Source of the DNA: Opitutus sp.
GTDB lineage: Bacteria; Verrucomicrobiota; Verrucomicrobiia; Opitutales; Opitutaceae
Length of the DNA stretch: 64,000 nt
NCBI GenBank assembly: GCA_024998815.1
Contig: JACEUQ010000002.1
Span: 318,501 to 382,500 of the forward strand
Direction: 5' to 3'
Part shown: positions 28,392 through 36,800 of the stretch, piece after piece
Numbering within the stretch: position 1 is the first letter of the stretch
Layout: every line of letters begins with the position of its first letter
Notes under the pieces: generated by a model
The model's input: the letters and a program-made list of their open reading frames with translations, nothing else
The model's database searches: none
Told to the model about the DNA's origin: nothing
Translations under genes and position numbers: made by a program

Positions 28392-29396
28392 ACCCTCGCC
28401 TCCGCAGTCAACGCACCGCTACACGCTGCCTTCGCCAACGCCCTGACCGAAGGCGCGGCACTCCCCACTGACATCCAGTACATGCCGCCCGGCCGCCACC
28501 GCATTCGGGCGTCTCAGGGCGGCAAACCCGTCTCGGTCGAAGTGGCCGTGAACGCCGCCACCGCTGCCGTCCTGCAAACCTTCCTCGCTGGTAAACTCAC
28601 CGCCGCCGCCGAGGGGCGCGAGGACCGCCCTTTTTTCGATTTCAACCACGAGGACCGCGAAGCCTCCGCCTGGCCGACTGAATTTTATTGGGCCGGTGAC
28701 GAACCGCAAACCGGCGGCGTCCGCGCCCGTCTCGATTGGTCCGACGCCGGTAAAAAGTCGGTCGAAGGCCGCACCTTTCGCCGCTTTTCCCCGACCTTCC
28801 ACCTCGACGCCGCCGGCCAGGTGACGGGTTCCGAAATCAACATGGGCGGCCTGGTCAATCGCGCCGCTTTCAAGCGAATCGCTCCCCTGTTCGCCGCAGC
28901 ACCGGTTGACACGGCCCCCGAAGCGATGCCCATGCAAAACCTCATCGCCACCCTTCGTTCCCTTTCGCTCGTCGACGCCTCCTCCACCGACGAAGCCGAC
29001 CTCGTTGCCCAGCTCACCCGCCACGCCACCGCGATCAAAAGCGAACTCGCCGGCCTCCAATTACTCATGGCGACGCAGGCTCGCCACCGCGCCGAGGCCC
29101 ACGTTGACGCCGCTGTTCGCGCCGGCCGCCTCCCCGCCAAGGACACCGACACCCGCGGTTTCTGGGTCGATGCGCTCCTGCGCGACGAAACCAAAGCGGT
29201 GAAAGCCCTCGAATCCCTCACGATCAACCCCGTGCTCGCCCGCCTGACTACCGGCACTGACGACACCGTCACGCCCGCCAGCCAGATCACCCGCCAGGAA
29301 CAGAAACTGGCCACCATCCGCGCCGCTCACCCCAGCGCCGATTTCCAGACGATCTACGCCAAGGCCAAAGCCGAAAGCCCCGACCTCTTCCGCTAA
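28389..29396 (+). CDS. Mu gpI-like head protease with scaffold domain
   Basis: A 335-residue protein. The N-terminal about 170 residues match phage Mu I-type proteases: RPFFDFNHEDREASAWPTEF, GGVRARLDWSDAG and RTFRRFSPTF. The C-terminal part from about residue 180 (MPMQNLIATLRSLSLVDAS onward) is Ala-rich and helical, as in scaffolds. In Mu the scaffold Z is made from an internal start of the protease gene. Here an internal ATG at 28926, preceded by TTGACA at 28906-28911, would give a protein of about 156 residues in the same way. Position between portal and cement genes fits. Confidence 0.86.
   Translation: MTLASAVNAPLHAAFANALTEGAALPTDIQYMPPGRHRIRASQGGKPVSVEVAVNAATAAVLQTFLAGKLTAAAEGREDRPFFDFNHEDREASAWPTEFYWAGDEPQTGGVRARLDWSDAGKKSVEGRTFRRFSPTFHLDAAGQVTGSEINMGGLVNRAAFKRIAPLFAAAPVDTAPEAMPMQNLIATLRSLSLVDASSTDEADLVAQLTRHATAIKSELAGLQLLMATQARHRAEAHVDAAVRAGRLPAKDTDTRGFWVDALLRDETKAVKALESLTINPVLARLTTGTDDTVTPASQITRQEQKLATIRAAHPSADFQTIYAKAKAESPDLFR
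28926..29396 (+). CDS. probable nested scaffold protein (internal start)
   Basis: In-frame internal start inside the protease gene. The ATG at 28926 (or 28932) is preceded by GTTGACAC with 14-nt spacing, like the starts of other genes here. The product would be about 156 residues, helical and charged, fitting a Mu Z-type scaffold. This rests on motif position and analogy with Mu, not on direct proof. Confidence 0.45.
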   Translation: MPMQNLIATLRSLSLVDASSTDEADLVAQLTRHATAIKSELAGLQLLMATQARHRAEAHVDAAVRAGRLPAKDTDTRGFWVDALLRDETKAVKALESLTINPVLARLTTGTDDTVTPASQITRQEQKLATIRAAHPSADFQTIYAKAKAESPDLFR

Positions 29397-29399
29397 CTC

Positions 29400-29427
29400 A
29401 GCTCCTAGCTCTTAGCTCCCAGCTCAT
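29400..29427 (+). repeat. 7-bp repeat tract before first cement gene
   Basis: Four units AGCTCCT, AGCTCTT, AGCTCCC, AGCTCAT fill the spacer between protease stop and the next ATG. Confidence 0.7.
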
Positions 29428-29433
29428 TATCCC

Positions 29434-29829
29434 ATGAAAACCGCTCTCGCCCGATCCAACGCCATCTTCTCCTTTGAGGCCAACGCCGACCTCACCGGCT
29501 ACGTTGGCCGCTTCATCGTCCTCACCGCAGGCAAAGCCGCCCTCCTCAGCTCGGCCACCGTCAAACCCCTGGGCATCCTCCTTTGTGACGGCAAAGCCGC
29601 CGAACGCGTCACCGTCGCCCTTGGCGCCGGCGGCCTCGCTGGCACCGTCCGCGTGAAACTCGCCGCCACCGTTTCGACCATCGGTGCCTACCTGCAAACC
29701 ACCGCTGACGGCCGCGTTCAGACCGACGCCGGCACCGGCGCCCGCACCCTGGTTGCCCAAGCCCTCGAAACCGGCGTCACCGACGAACTCGTCGAAGCAA
29801 TCCTCATCGCCCCCCAATCCCTCATTTAA
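29434..29829 (+). CDS. capsid cement/decoration-like protein 1
   Basis: A 131-residue beta-rich protein without charged clusters, in the position of the Mu-type DUF2190 cement protein between protease/scaffold and major capsid. It is related to the next gene. Both begin with a short segment ending in a D-LTG motif (ADLTGYVGRFIVL here, DVDLTGQEGCFVRL there), followed by KPLGILL or KPLGLLL, AERVTVAL or NERVTVAI, and GGLAGTVRVK. The two probably arose by tandem duplication. DUF2190 assignment is from pattern and order only. Confidence 0.72.
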   Translation: MKTALARSNAIFSFEANADLTGYVGRFIVLTAGKAALLSSATVKPLGILLCDGKAAERVTVALGAGGLAGTVRVKLAATVSTIGAYLQTTADGRVQTDAGTGARTLVAQALETGVTDELVEAILIAPQSLI

Positions 29830-29833
29830 GCCC

Positions 29834-29861
29834 GGCTCCAAGCTCATAGCTCCCAGCTCCC
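29834..29861 (+). repeat. 7-bp repeat tract before second cement gene
   Basis: GGCTCCA, AGCTCAT, AGCTCCC, AGCTCCC, then a C-run up to the ATG at 29868. Confidence 0.7.
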
Positions 29862-29867
29862 CCCCCC

Positions 29868-30260
29868 ATGCACCTCACCCGCACCAACGCGATTATCTCA
29901 GTTGTGGCCGACGTCGATCTGACCGGCCAAGAAGGCTGTTTCGTTCGGCTTAGTAACAACGAAAGCATCTGCCTGGTTGATTACGCCCTCGAAAAACCCC
30001 TTGGGCTGCTTCTTACCGGCGGCAAAACCAACGAACGCGTGACCGTGGCGATTCCTGGCGGCCTTGCTGGCACGGTCCGAGTAAAAATCACCGGCCCGGT
30101 CAGCTTTGGCGAGCAGCTGCAACTCACCGCCACCGGCTGCGTTGAAGGCTACAGCAACGACGCCCCGCGGATGGTCCTCGGGGTTGCACTCGAAGCCGGC
30201 GTGTCCGGTGAACTCATCGAAGCCGCCCTCTACACCCCAGTCCTAACCCCCGCCGCCTAA
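29868..30260 (+). CDS. capsid cement/decoration-like protein 2
   Basis: A 130-residue paralogue of the preceding gene. It shares LTG near the start, EKPLGLLLTGG, NERVTVAI, GGLAGTVRVKI and the end pattern LGVALEAGVSGELIEAAL (LVAQALETGVTDELVEAILI in the first copy). Two related cement-like proteins in a row may decorate different capsid positions, or one may be a spare copy. Its ATG is separated from the first gene by heptamer repeats nearly identical to those at 29400. Confidence 0.7.
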   Translation: MHLTRTNAIISVVADVDLTGQEGCFVRLSNNESICLVDYALEKPLGLLLTGGKTNERVTVAIPGGLAGTVRVKITGPVSFGEQLQLTATGCVEGYSNDAPRMVLGVALEAGVSGELIEAALYTPVLTPAA

Positions 30261-30323
30261 CCTCCGCCCTCAGTCCTCCGTAATCCGCCTACTCACTACC
30301 CGCTACTCGCTACTCACTACTTC
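30261..30323 (+). repeat. 7-bp repeat tract before major capsid gene
   Basis: Nine contiguous units: CCTCCGC, CCTCAGT, CCTCCGT, AATCCGC, CTACTCA, CTACCCG, CTACTCG, CTACTCA, CTACTTC. It runs to 3 nt before the capsid ATG region and begins at the stop of the previous gene. Confidence 0.8.
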
Positions 30324-30326
30324 CGC

Positions 30327-31229
30327 ATGAGCTCCTCCAAATACAACGTCACCCTGACCAATTACGCCCGCGGCCTGTCGCAAGACATCTCCGCGACGCT
30401 CGCCAACTTCCTCGCCCCCGAGGTCGTCGTCCCCGCCGCCACCGGCCAGTATAAAAACTTCGACGACAAGAACACCTTTCAGGTGGTCGACACCTCGCGC
30501 GCCGTCGGTGGCCCTGCCAAACGCCTCGAATTCGCCGCCAGCGACCCGACCTACAACTGCCTCCCGCAGGCGTTGGAAATCGCCATCGACGACCACGAGC
30601 GTGACGAAGCCGGCGAGGGCGACCCGCTCCGCCTCGAAGAGGCCAAGACGCAGACCCTCGTTTCCTCCGCCGTCACCTCGCACGACGCCAAAGTGTTCGC
30701 TGCACTGACCGCGCTTGCGGCCGCCGCCAACATCACCCTGGCGAGTGACGACCCCATTGCCAAACTTGACGAGCAAATCGAAGCCCTCGCCACCGACACC
30801 GGCCGCATGCCCAACCGCCTGGTGATCGGCCTGCCGCTCTGGAACAAGCTGCGCAACAACGCCAAAGTGATCGCCCGCTTCCCCGGTGCGGCCTCCATCG
30901 GCGTGAGCATGGCCCAGTTCAGCTCCTTGCTGCTCAACCCCAGCATCGACATCCGCGTCGGTATCTTGGCCCGGGACACCCACAAACTCGGCCTGACCAA
31001 AGCCAACGTGAACATCATCGGCCAGCAACTGGTGATCTTCCATGCGAACGCCAGCCCCACGCTCTACGACCCGAGCTTCATGAAAACCTTCCGGTTACGC
31101 CGAGGTGGCGTGGACGTCGTCCGCACCTACCGCGACGACGCCGCCCGCTCGGACATCCTCGCAGTCGACTGGTCTGAAGACATCCGCGTCACCAGCCCCG
31201 TCTGCGCCCGCAAGCTCACCGCCAGCTAA
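30327..31229 (+). CDS. major capsid protein
   Basis: A 300-residue protein in the position of the phage major head protein. It begins SSSKYNVTLTNYARGLSQDI and contains the typical HK97-fold-like stretches LEIAIDDHERDEAGEG and DTGRMPNRLVIGLPLWNKLR (the 'ANxxVxG..w..L' segment of capsid proteins). FLAPEVVVPAATGQYKNFD lies near the N-terminus. The length is typical for capsids using separate scaffold and cement proteins. A strong terminator follows; no head-tail connector, tail tube or tail sheath gene comes after it, which is highly unusual. Confidence 0.86.
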   Translation: MSSSKYNVTLTNYARGLSQDISATLANFLAPEVVVPAATGQYKNFDDKNTFQVVDTSRAVGGPAKRLEFAASDPTYNCLPQALEIAIDDHERDEAGEGDPLRLEEAKTQTLVSSAVTSHDAKVFAALTALAAAANITLASDDPIAKLDEQIEALATDTGRMPNRLVIGLPLWNKLRNNAKVIARFPGAASIGVSMAQFSSLLLNPSIDIRVGILARDTHKLGLTKANVNIIGQQLVIFHANASPTLYDPSFMKTFRLRRGGVDVVRTYRDDAARSDILAVDWSEDIRVTSPVCARKLTAS

Positions 31230-31255
31230 CGCTCGCTATTATATATACAGCGCAC

Positions 31256-31289
31256 GGGCGGCAGGTCACCACGACCGCCGCCCCTTTTT
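31256..31289 (+). terminator. terminator behind capsid gene
   Basis: GGGCGG (31256-31261) pairs with CCGCCC (31278-31283), with an inner GGTC/GACC stem, followed by five T. It ends the head operon 27 nt past the capsid stop. Confidence 0.85.
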
Positions 31290-31302
31290 GCGCCCCGCCG
31301 CA

Positions 31303-31397
31303 ATCGTTCTCGTTCTCCTACTCTTACTCGTTCTCCCCGCCGTCCGCCCTCCGACATCTGCCCTCCGACCTCTGTCCGCTTTCCTCTCCGGCTCCGC
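31303..31397 (+). repeat. pyrimidine-rich 7-bp repeat tract
   Basis: Degenerate heptamers such as CCGTCCG, CCCTCCG, ACATCTG, CCCTCCG and ACCTCTG fill the spacer before the small membrane protein start at 31400. The phase is clear from about 31339 to 31387 and blurred before that. Confidence 0.6.
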
Positions 31398-31399
31398 CC

Positions 31400-31597
31400 A
31401 TGCTCCCCGCCACCCTCTCCATCCTCCGCGACCCCGTGCCGTATCACGGCGCGGTGGGCTTTTTCGCCTTCACGACCCTCGAACGCCTCAACGCCTACGT
31501 CGGCCTCATGGTCGGCCTCGCGACCCTCGTTTACCTCTGCCTCCGCATCCGCCGCGAACTCCGCGACCGCAACGCCAAGCCCACCCCCGAAGATTGA
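31400..31597 (+). CDS. small membrane protein, possible holin
   Basis: A 65-residue protein with one clear membrane helix (LNAYVGLMVGLATLVYLCL, about residues 30-48) and a basic, Pro-ending C-terminus (RIRRELRDRNAKPTPED). Short single-helix proteins with this charge pattern behind phage head genes are often holins, but no endolysin gene is found in the element, so a lysis role is only a suggestion. Confidence 0.5.
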   Translation: MLPATLSILRDPVPYHGAVGFFAFTTLERLNAYVGLMVGLATLVYLCLRIRRELRDRNAKPTPED

Positions 31598-31680
31598 TCT
31601 AATTCCACGCCCAACCAGCTCCGCCACAGCTACTAGAATCCACGACGCCCCCCTCCGCCTCACACCAGCATTGCCCGTCC

Positions 31681-31694
31681 GGTTCACCTGAACA
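31681..31694. promoter_or_regulatory. LexA-like box upstream of umuD
   Basis: GGTTCACCTGAACA contains GTTC-N4-GAAC, matching the TGTTC-N4-GAACA motif reported for LexA in Verrucomicrobia except for the first base. It ends 11 nt before the umuD ATG, a position suited to SOS repression. Confidence 0.7.
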
Positions 31695-31705
31695 CAGTCG
31701 CGTGC

Positions 31706-32128
31706 ATGCAGGTCGTTTCCATTCATCCCGCCAAAACCGGCGCGCCCCTCCCGCGCCCCATCATGTTTTCATCTGCCCCGGCGGGTTTCCCCAGCCCGGC
31801 CGAGGATCACCTGGATCGTGACCTCGACCTCAGCGCACACCTCATCCGCCGCCCCGCCGCCACCTTCTTTGTTCGTGTCACCGGCCACTCCATGACCGGC
31901 GCCGGTATCAACGACGGGGCCCTCCTCGTCGTCGACCGCTCCGAAGAAGCCCGCGACGGCCGCGTGGTGGTCGCCGTGGTCGATGGTGGCCACACCGTCA
32001 AACGCCTCCGCCGCCACGCCGGCCGCTGCTGGCTCGAAGCCGCCAACCCTGCCTATACCGACATCACCGACCTTGACTGCGATGCCCATGTGTGGGGCGT
32101 CGTGACCTTTGCGATCAACGCCTTCTAA
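31706..32128 (+). CDS. umuD: UmuD-like S24 peptidase
   Basis: Self-cleaving accessory subunit of the SOS mutagenic polymerase, 140 residues. The cleavage region SSAPAGFPSPAEDHLD has the Ala-Gly bond expected for UmuD/LexA. The catalytic Ser is in TGHSMTGAGI and the Lys in GHTVKRLRR. No DNA-binding domain precedes the peptidase, so it is UmuD rather than a repressor. It sits under a LexA-like box and overlaps or abuts umuC, forming a cargo operon for SOS mutagenesis. UmuD/UmuC pairs are common on mobile elements. Confidence 0.9.
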   Translation: MQVVSIHPAKTGAPLPRPIMFSSAPAGFPSPAEDHLDRDLDLSAHLIRRPAATFFVRVTGHSMTGAGINDGALLVVDRSEEARDGRVVVAVVDGGHTVKRLRRHAGRCWLEAANPAYTDITDLDCDAHVWGVVTFAINAF

Positions 32129-32141
32129 GCGCTTACGAACC

Positions 32142-33404
32142 GTGTTTGCCCTCGTTGATTGCAACTCCTTCTACTGCTCCTGCGAACGCGTTTTTCAGCC
32201 GCACCTCGAAGGCCAGCCCGTCGTGGTGTTATCCAATAACGACGGCTGCGTCGTCACCCGCACCGCCGAAGCCAAGGCCCGCGGAATCGCGATGGGGGAA
32301 GTCTGGCACCTCGCGCGCCCCGAACTCAAAATCGGCGTCCACGCCTTCAGCTCCAACTACACCCTCTATGGCGATATGAGCCGCCGCGTGATGACCACCC
32401 TGCGCGACTTCGCCCAGACACTCGAAATCTACTCCATTGACGAAGCCTTCCTCGGCTTCGATGCGAAAACCTCCTGGGCACCGTTGGGCAACACCATCCG
32501 CGCCACCGTCCAACGCCACACCGGCATCCCCGTCAGCGTCGGCTTCGCCCCCACCAAAGTGCTGGCCAAACTCGCCAACAAACTGGCCAAGAAGCCCGGC
32601 CCCCACACCGGCGTCTTCGTCTGGCCCTCGGATCCCGCTGCCGCCACTGCGGTCCTCGCCACCGTGCCGGTCGCCGACGTCTGGGGCATTGGCCAAAAAC
32701 TCGCCGCGCGCCTCGCCCCGTTCGGCGTGTCCACCGCGCTCGCCCTACGCGACCTCGACATCACCACTGCCCGCCGCGTTCTCGCGGTCACCGGCCAACG
32801 CATTGTTTTGGAACTACGCGGCAGCTCCTGCCTCGAACTCGAAGAACTCGCCCCCGCGAAAAAAGCGATCTGCTGCGCAAGAGGCTTTGGCGTGCCGCTG
32901 TCCACCCTCGACCACCTGCAAGAACCCCTCGCGGTCTACGTCAGCCGCGTGGCCGAAAAACTCCGCGCCCAACGCCTCACCGCCGGCTTCATCCAAGTGT
33001 TTTTGGAAACCAACCCCCACGGCGGCGGCCCGCAGTATTCGCCTGGCACCGGACGCGCCCTCGACATGCCGACCAACTACACCGCCGACCTCGCCACGGT
33101 GGCCGCCGACCTCTTGCGCCAAATCCACCGCCCCGGGTTTCAATTCCGCAAAGTCGGCGTGCTCGTCACCGACCTACACCCCGAGACGGAAACCCAACTC
33201 AGCTTTGACGGCCCCAGCCCCGAAACCGTGGCCCGCCGCCGCACGCTCATGACCACCCTCGACCGCCTTAACGCAACGCTCGGGCGGGGGACCCTGCGCC
33301 TGGGATCGGCAGGCACAGCGGACCCCGTGTGGAAAATGCGCCAAGCCCACCTCAGCCCCTGTTACACTACCCGGTGGGACGCCCTCTTAACCGCCCACGC
33401 CTAA
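32142..33404 (+). CDS. umuC: UmuC-like Y-family DNA polymerase (Pol V)
   Basis: Translesion DNA polymerase catalytic subunit. Start taken as the GTG at 32142, giving V/MFALVDCNSFYCSCERVF, the canonical UmuC N-terminus; an upstream ATG at 32109 would overlap umuD. The product is 420 residues. Motifs: DCNSFYCSCE (catalytic Asp), VVLSNNDGCVV, YSIDEAFLGF with SIDE, the thumb HhH WGIGQKLAARL, and the C-terminal UmuC tail. It acts with UmuD. Same operon and presumably SOS-controlled. Confidence 0.94.
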   Translation: MFALVDCNSFYCSCERVFQPHLEGQPVVVLSNNDGCVVTRTAEAKARGIAMGEVWHLARPELKIGVHAFSSNYTLYGDMSRRVMTTLRDFAQTLEIYSIDEAFLGFDAKTSWAPLGNTIRATVQRHTGIPVSVGFAPTKVLAKLANKLAKKPGPHTGVFVWPSDPAAATAVLATVPVADVWGIGQKLAARLAPFGVSTALALRDLDITTARRVLAVTGQRIVLELRGSSCLELEELAPAKKAICCARGFGVPLSTLDHLQEPLAVYVSRVAEKLRAQRLTAGFIQVFLETNPHGGGPQYSPGTGRALDMPTNYTADLATVAADLLRQIHRPGFQFRKVGVLVTDLHPETETQLSFDGPSPETVARRRTLMTTLDRLNATLGRGTLRLGSAGTADPVWKMRQAHLSPCYTTRWDALLTAHA

Positions 33405-33414
33405 ATGGGTCCGG

Positions 33415-33456
33415 AATCCGACCTCCGCCCCCCGTCCTCAGTCTCGCGCCCTCCGC
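33415..33456 (+). repeat. 7-bp repeat tract before small membrane protein 2
   Basis: Six units (AATCCGA, CCTCCGC, CCCCCGT, CCTCAGT, CTCGCGC, CCTCCGC) lead directly into the TTGACA motif at 33461. Confidence 0.7.
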
Positions 33457-33460
33457 CGAG

Positions 33461-33484
33461 TTGACACGCCTCCCCAGGCGTATG
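33461..33484 (+). promoter_or_regulatory. TTGACA start-associated motif, small gene
   Basis: TTGACA at 33461-33466, 15 nt before the ATG at 33482. GCCT/AGGC can pair in the spacer. Confidence 0.45.
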
Positions 33485-33676
33485 CCCACCAAACTCCTCC
33501 ACATCCTCTCCTTCCTTGGCAAAGCCGCTGGCCTCGCCCTCACCATCGCCGGCCCCCTGTCCGGCACCCCCATCGGCCTGACGGTCTTCGCCGCCGCCTC
33601 CCTCCTCAAGGATACGGTGAACCACTTCGGCGACCTCGCCGATGACGGTAAACCCAACGACTCGTTCAAACCCTGA
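33482..33676 (+). CDS. small hydrophobic protein, unknown
   Basis: A 64-residue protein with two hydrophobic stretches (LLHILSFLGKAAGLALTIAG and IGLTVFAAASLL) and a polar tail (DTVNHFGDLADDGKPNDSFK). Start set at the ATG 15 nt behind TTGACA. Proteins of this kind occur in phage late regions and could be holins or membrane-modifying factors, but no family is certain. It is the last gene before a terminator and the defence island. Confidence 0.55.
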   Translation: MPTKLLHILSFLGKAAGLALTIAGPLSGTPIGLTVFAAASLLKDTVNHFGDLADDGKPNDSFKP

Positions 33677-33719
33677 CGGTTTCACCTCGGCCCACCGGCC
33701 CCAGTCCACCGATCGCCCC

Positions 33720-33752
33720 AGCCCCGGCCGCCCCTCGCGCCGGGGCTTTTTC
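33720..33752 (+). terminator. terminator separating phage part and defence island
   Basis: AGCCCCGGC (33720-33728) pairs with GCCGGGGCT (33739-33747), 10-nt loop, followed by a T-run. Confidence 0.85.
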
Positions 33753-33826
33753 GTCTCTTCCAAAAACCCAATTGCGGTGGCCTCGTGCTTCCGCTGCCAT
33801 AGAGCGAATAACACCCACCTGCGACC

Positions 33827-36800
33827 ATGGAGATCATCGACAACATCAACAATCTCCTCGGCGATAGCCTAAAAAAAACCGCCCAACCCGGCTCTCGGCT
33901 CAAAATCGCCGCGTCGTGCTTCTCCATTTTCGCCTTCGAGTCCCTTCGCGCCGAACTCGAAAAGATCGACTCCCTCCAGTTCATTTTCACCTCGCCCACC
34001 TTCGTCCCCGACGAGGCCACGGACAAGTTCGCCAAACAGCGCCGCGAATTCCACATCCCCAAGCTCGAACGCGAGCGCAGTCTCTACGGTGCCGAGTTTG
34101 AGATTCGGCTCAAAAACCAACTCACCCAGAAGGCCATCGCCAAGGAGTGCGCCGATTGGATTCGCCGCAAGGCCACCTTCAAATCCAACCGCAGCCGCGC
34201 CACCATGCAGGCGTTCGCCGGCGTGACTTCGCCCACGGCACAGACGGTTTACATGCCACTCCAGGGCTTCACCGCCGTCGATCTTGGCTACGAGCGCGGC
34301 AACGCCGTATCCAATTTCGTAACCAAAATCGACGAGGCCCCCATCACCGCCAGCTACCTCGGTCTTTTCGACCAGATTTGGACCGACCCCACCAAGCTGG
34401 AGGACGTCACCACCCACCTCTGCGAGCACATCTCTTCCGTCTATCAGGAAAACTCCCCCGAACGGGTCTATTTCCTGATGCTCTTTAACATCTTTCAGGA
34501 GTTTTTGGGGGACATCACCGAGGACGTGCTCCCGAACGACCGCACCGGTTATCGCGACACCCTCATCTGGAAAAAGCTCTTTAACTTCCAGTCCGACGCC
34601 GCCACGGGGATCATCAACAAACTGGAAACCTACAACGGCTGTATCCTCGCCGACAGCGTTGGCCTTGGCAAAACCTTCACCGCCCTCGCCGTCGTCAAAT
34701 ATTACGAGCTGCGCAACAAGTCCGTCCTAGTCCTTTGCCCCAAAAAACTCGCCCACAACTGGCTTAACTACAAAGGCAACCTCACCACCAACATCTTCGT
34801 CAAAGACCGGTTTGCTTACGACGTGCTGGCTCACACCGACCTGTCCCGGGAAAGTGGCGAGTCCATGGGCATACCCCTCAACCGCGTCAATTGGGGCAAC
34901 TACGACCTGGTGGTCATCGACGAGTCCCACAACTTCCGTAACAACGACGCCTTTAAGGACCACGAAACCCGCTACCAGAAGCTCCTCAACCGCGTCATCC
35001 GCCAGGGCGTCAAAACGAAGGTGCTCATGCTCTCGGCCACCCCGGTCAACAACCGCTTCAACGACCTGCGTAACCAGCTCGCGCTCGCCTACGAGGGCGA
35101 CCCTGAAAACCTCCGCTCCAAACTCAGCACTGGCACTGACATCAACGAGATTTTCCGCAAAGCCCAGGCCGCCTTCAACACCTGGGCCACCCTGCCGCCC
35201 CAAGATCGCACTGCCAACGCCATCCTCGGCACCCTCGACTTCGATTTCTTCAACCTACTCGACAGCGTCACCATCGCCCGCTCCCGCCGCCACATCGAGA
35301 CGTTCTACGATACCTCCGCCATCGGCACCTTTCCCGAGCGCCTCAAGCCGCTCTCGTTTCACTGTCCGATCACGCACCGCACGGATGTCATCGGGTTCAA
35401 CGAAATTTTCGACCGGCTCACCCTGCTGAAACTCGCGGTTTACGCGCCCATCAGCTACATCCTCCCCAGCCGCCTGGCCAAATACGAGGCCCTCTACGAC
35501 ACCGAGGTGAAGGGTGGCGGCGGCAAGCTTCGCCAAAAAGACCGCGAAAAGAGCCTGCAAATGCTCATGACGGTCAACCTGCTCAAACGCCTCGAAAGCT
35601 CCGTCGCGTCCTTCCGTCTCACCTTGCGCAGCCTCAAGAAAAACCACGGCGACACCCTGCAAAAAATCGCCGACTTCCGCGCCACCGGCAAGGACACCAC
35701 GTTTACCGACCACGCTGCCGACTACGAGGACTCCGAGCCCGAGGACGACGATTTGCCCGACCCTACCGCCAAGCTCGGCGGCAAGGTGCAAATCAGCCTC
35801 GCCGACATGGACCTGAAGGGGTGGGAAAGCGCTCTCCTTACCGACGTCCACCTCATTGACGGCCTCCTCGCCGAGATGGACAAGGTTGGCCCCTCCGACG
35901 ACGCCAAGCTCCAACACCTGCGCACCCAGATTGAGAGCAAGCTCGCGTCGCCCATTAACCACGGCAACCGGAAGATTCTCATCTTTACCGCCTTCGCTGA
36001 CACCGCCGGCTACCTCTACGATCAGCTCGCCCCGGCGCTCCACGCCGCCCACGGCCTCCACGTCGGCTGCGTCACCGGCTCCGACCGTCCCAAGTCCACG
36101 CTCAAAAAATCGTACGACTTCCACTCCATCCTCACGCTCTTTTCACCCCGCTCCAAAGAAAAGGCGCTCACCCTCCCTAACGAATCCGGCGAGATCGACG
36201 TACTCATCGCCACCGACTGTATTTCCGAGGGCCAAAACCTCCAGGACTGCGACTACCTAATCAACTTCGACATCCACTGGAACCCCGTCCGCATCATCCA
36301 GCGCTTCGGTCGCGTTGACCGCATCGGCTCGAAAAACGCAGTCATCCAGTTGGTCAACTACTGGCCCGACATCAGCCTCGACGAATACATCCGGTTAAAA
36401 GAGCGCGTCGAAAACCGCATGGTCATCGCCGATGTCACCGCCACGGCCGACGACAACGTCCTCCGCCCCGAATCCAACGATCTCTCCTATCGCAAGGAGC
36501 AGCTCCGCCGCCTCCAGGAAGAGGTCGTCGAGATGGAAGACCTCAAAACCGGCGTCTCCATCACCGACCTGGGCCTGAACGATTTCCGGATGGATTTGCT
36601 CAACTACGTCAAAACCCACGGCGACCTCGAATCCATGCCCAGCGGCATGCACGCCGTCGTCCCGGCCGACTCGGCCCGTGGACTTAAGCCCGGGGCCATT
36701 TTTGCCCTTCGCAATCGCAACCCCGGCGTTAACCAAAAACAGCAAAACCGGCTCCACCCCTACTACCTCGTTTACATCGGCGCGGACGGGTCCGTCGTCG

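Noticed and set aside
31256-33826. Hidden tail genes between capsid and defence island
   Set aside because: The stretch is accounted for by a terminator, two small membrane proteins, umuD and umuC; no further frame long enough for connector or tail proteins remains.
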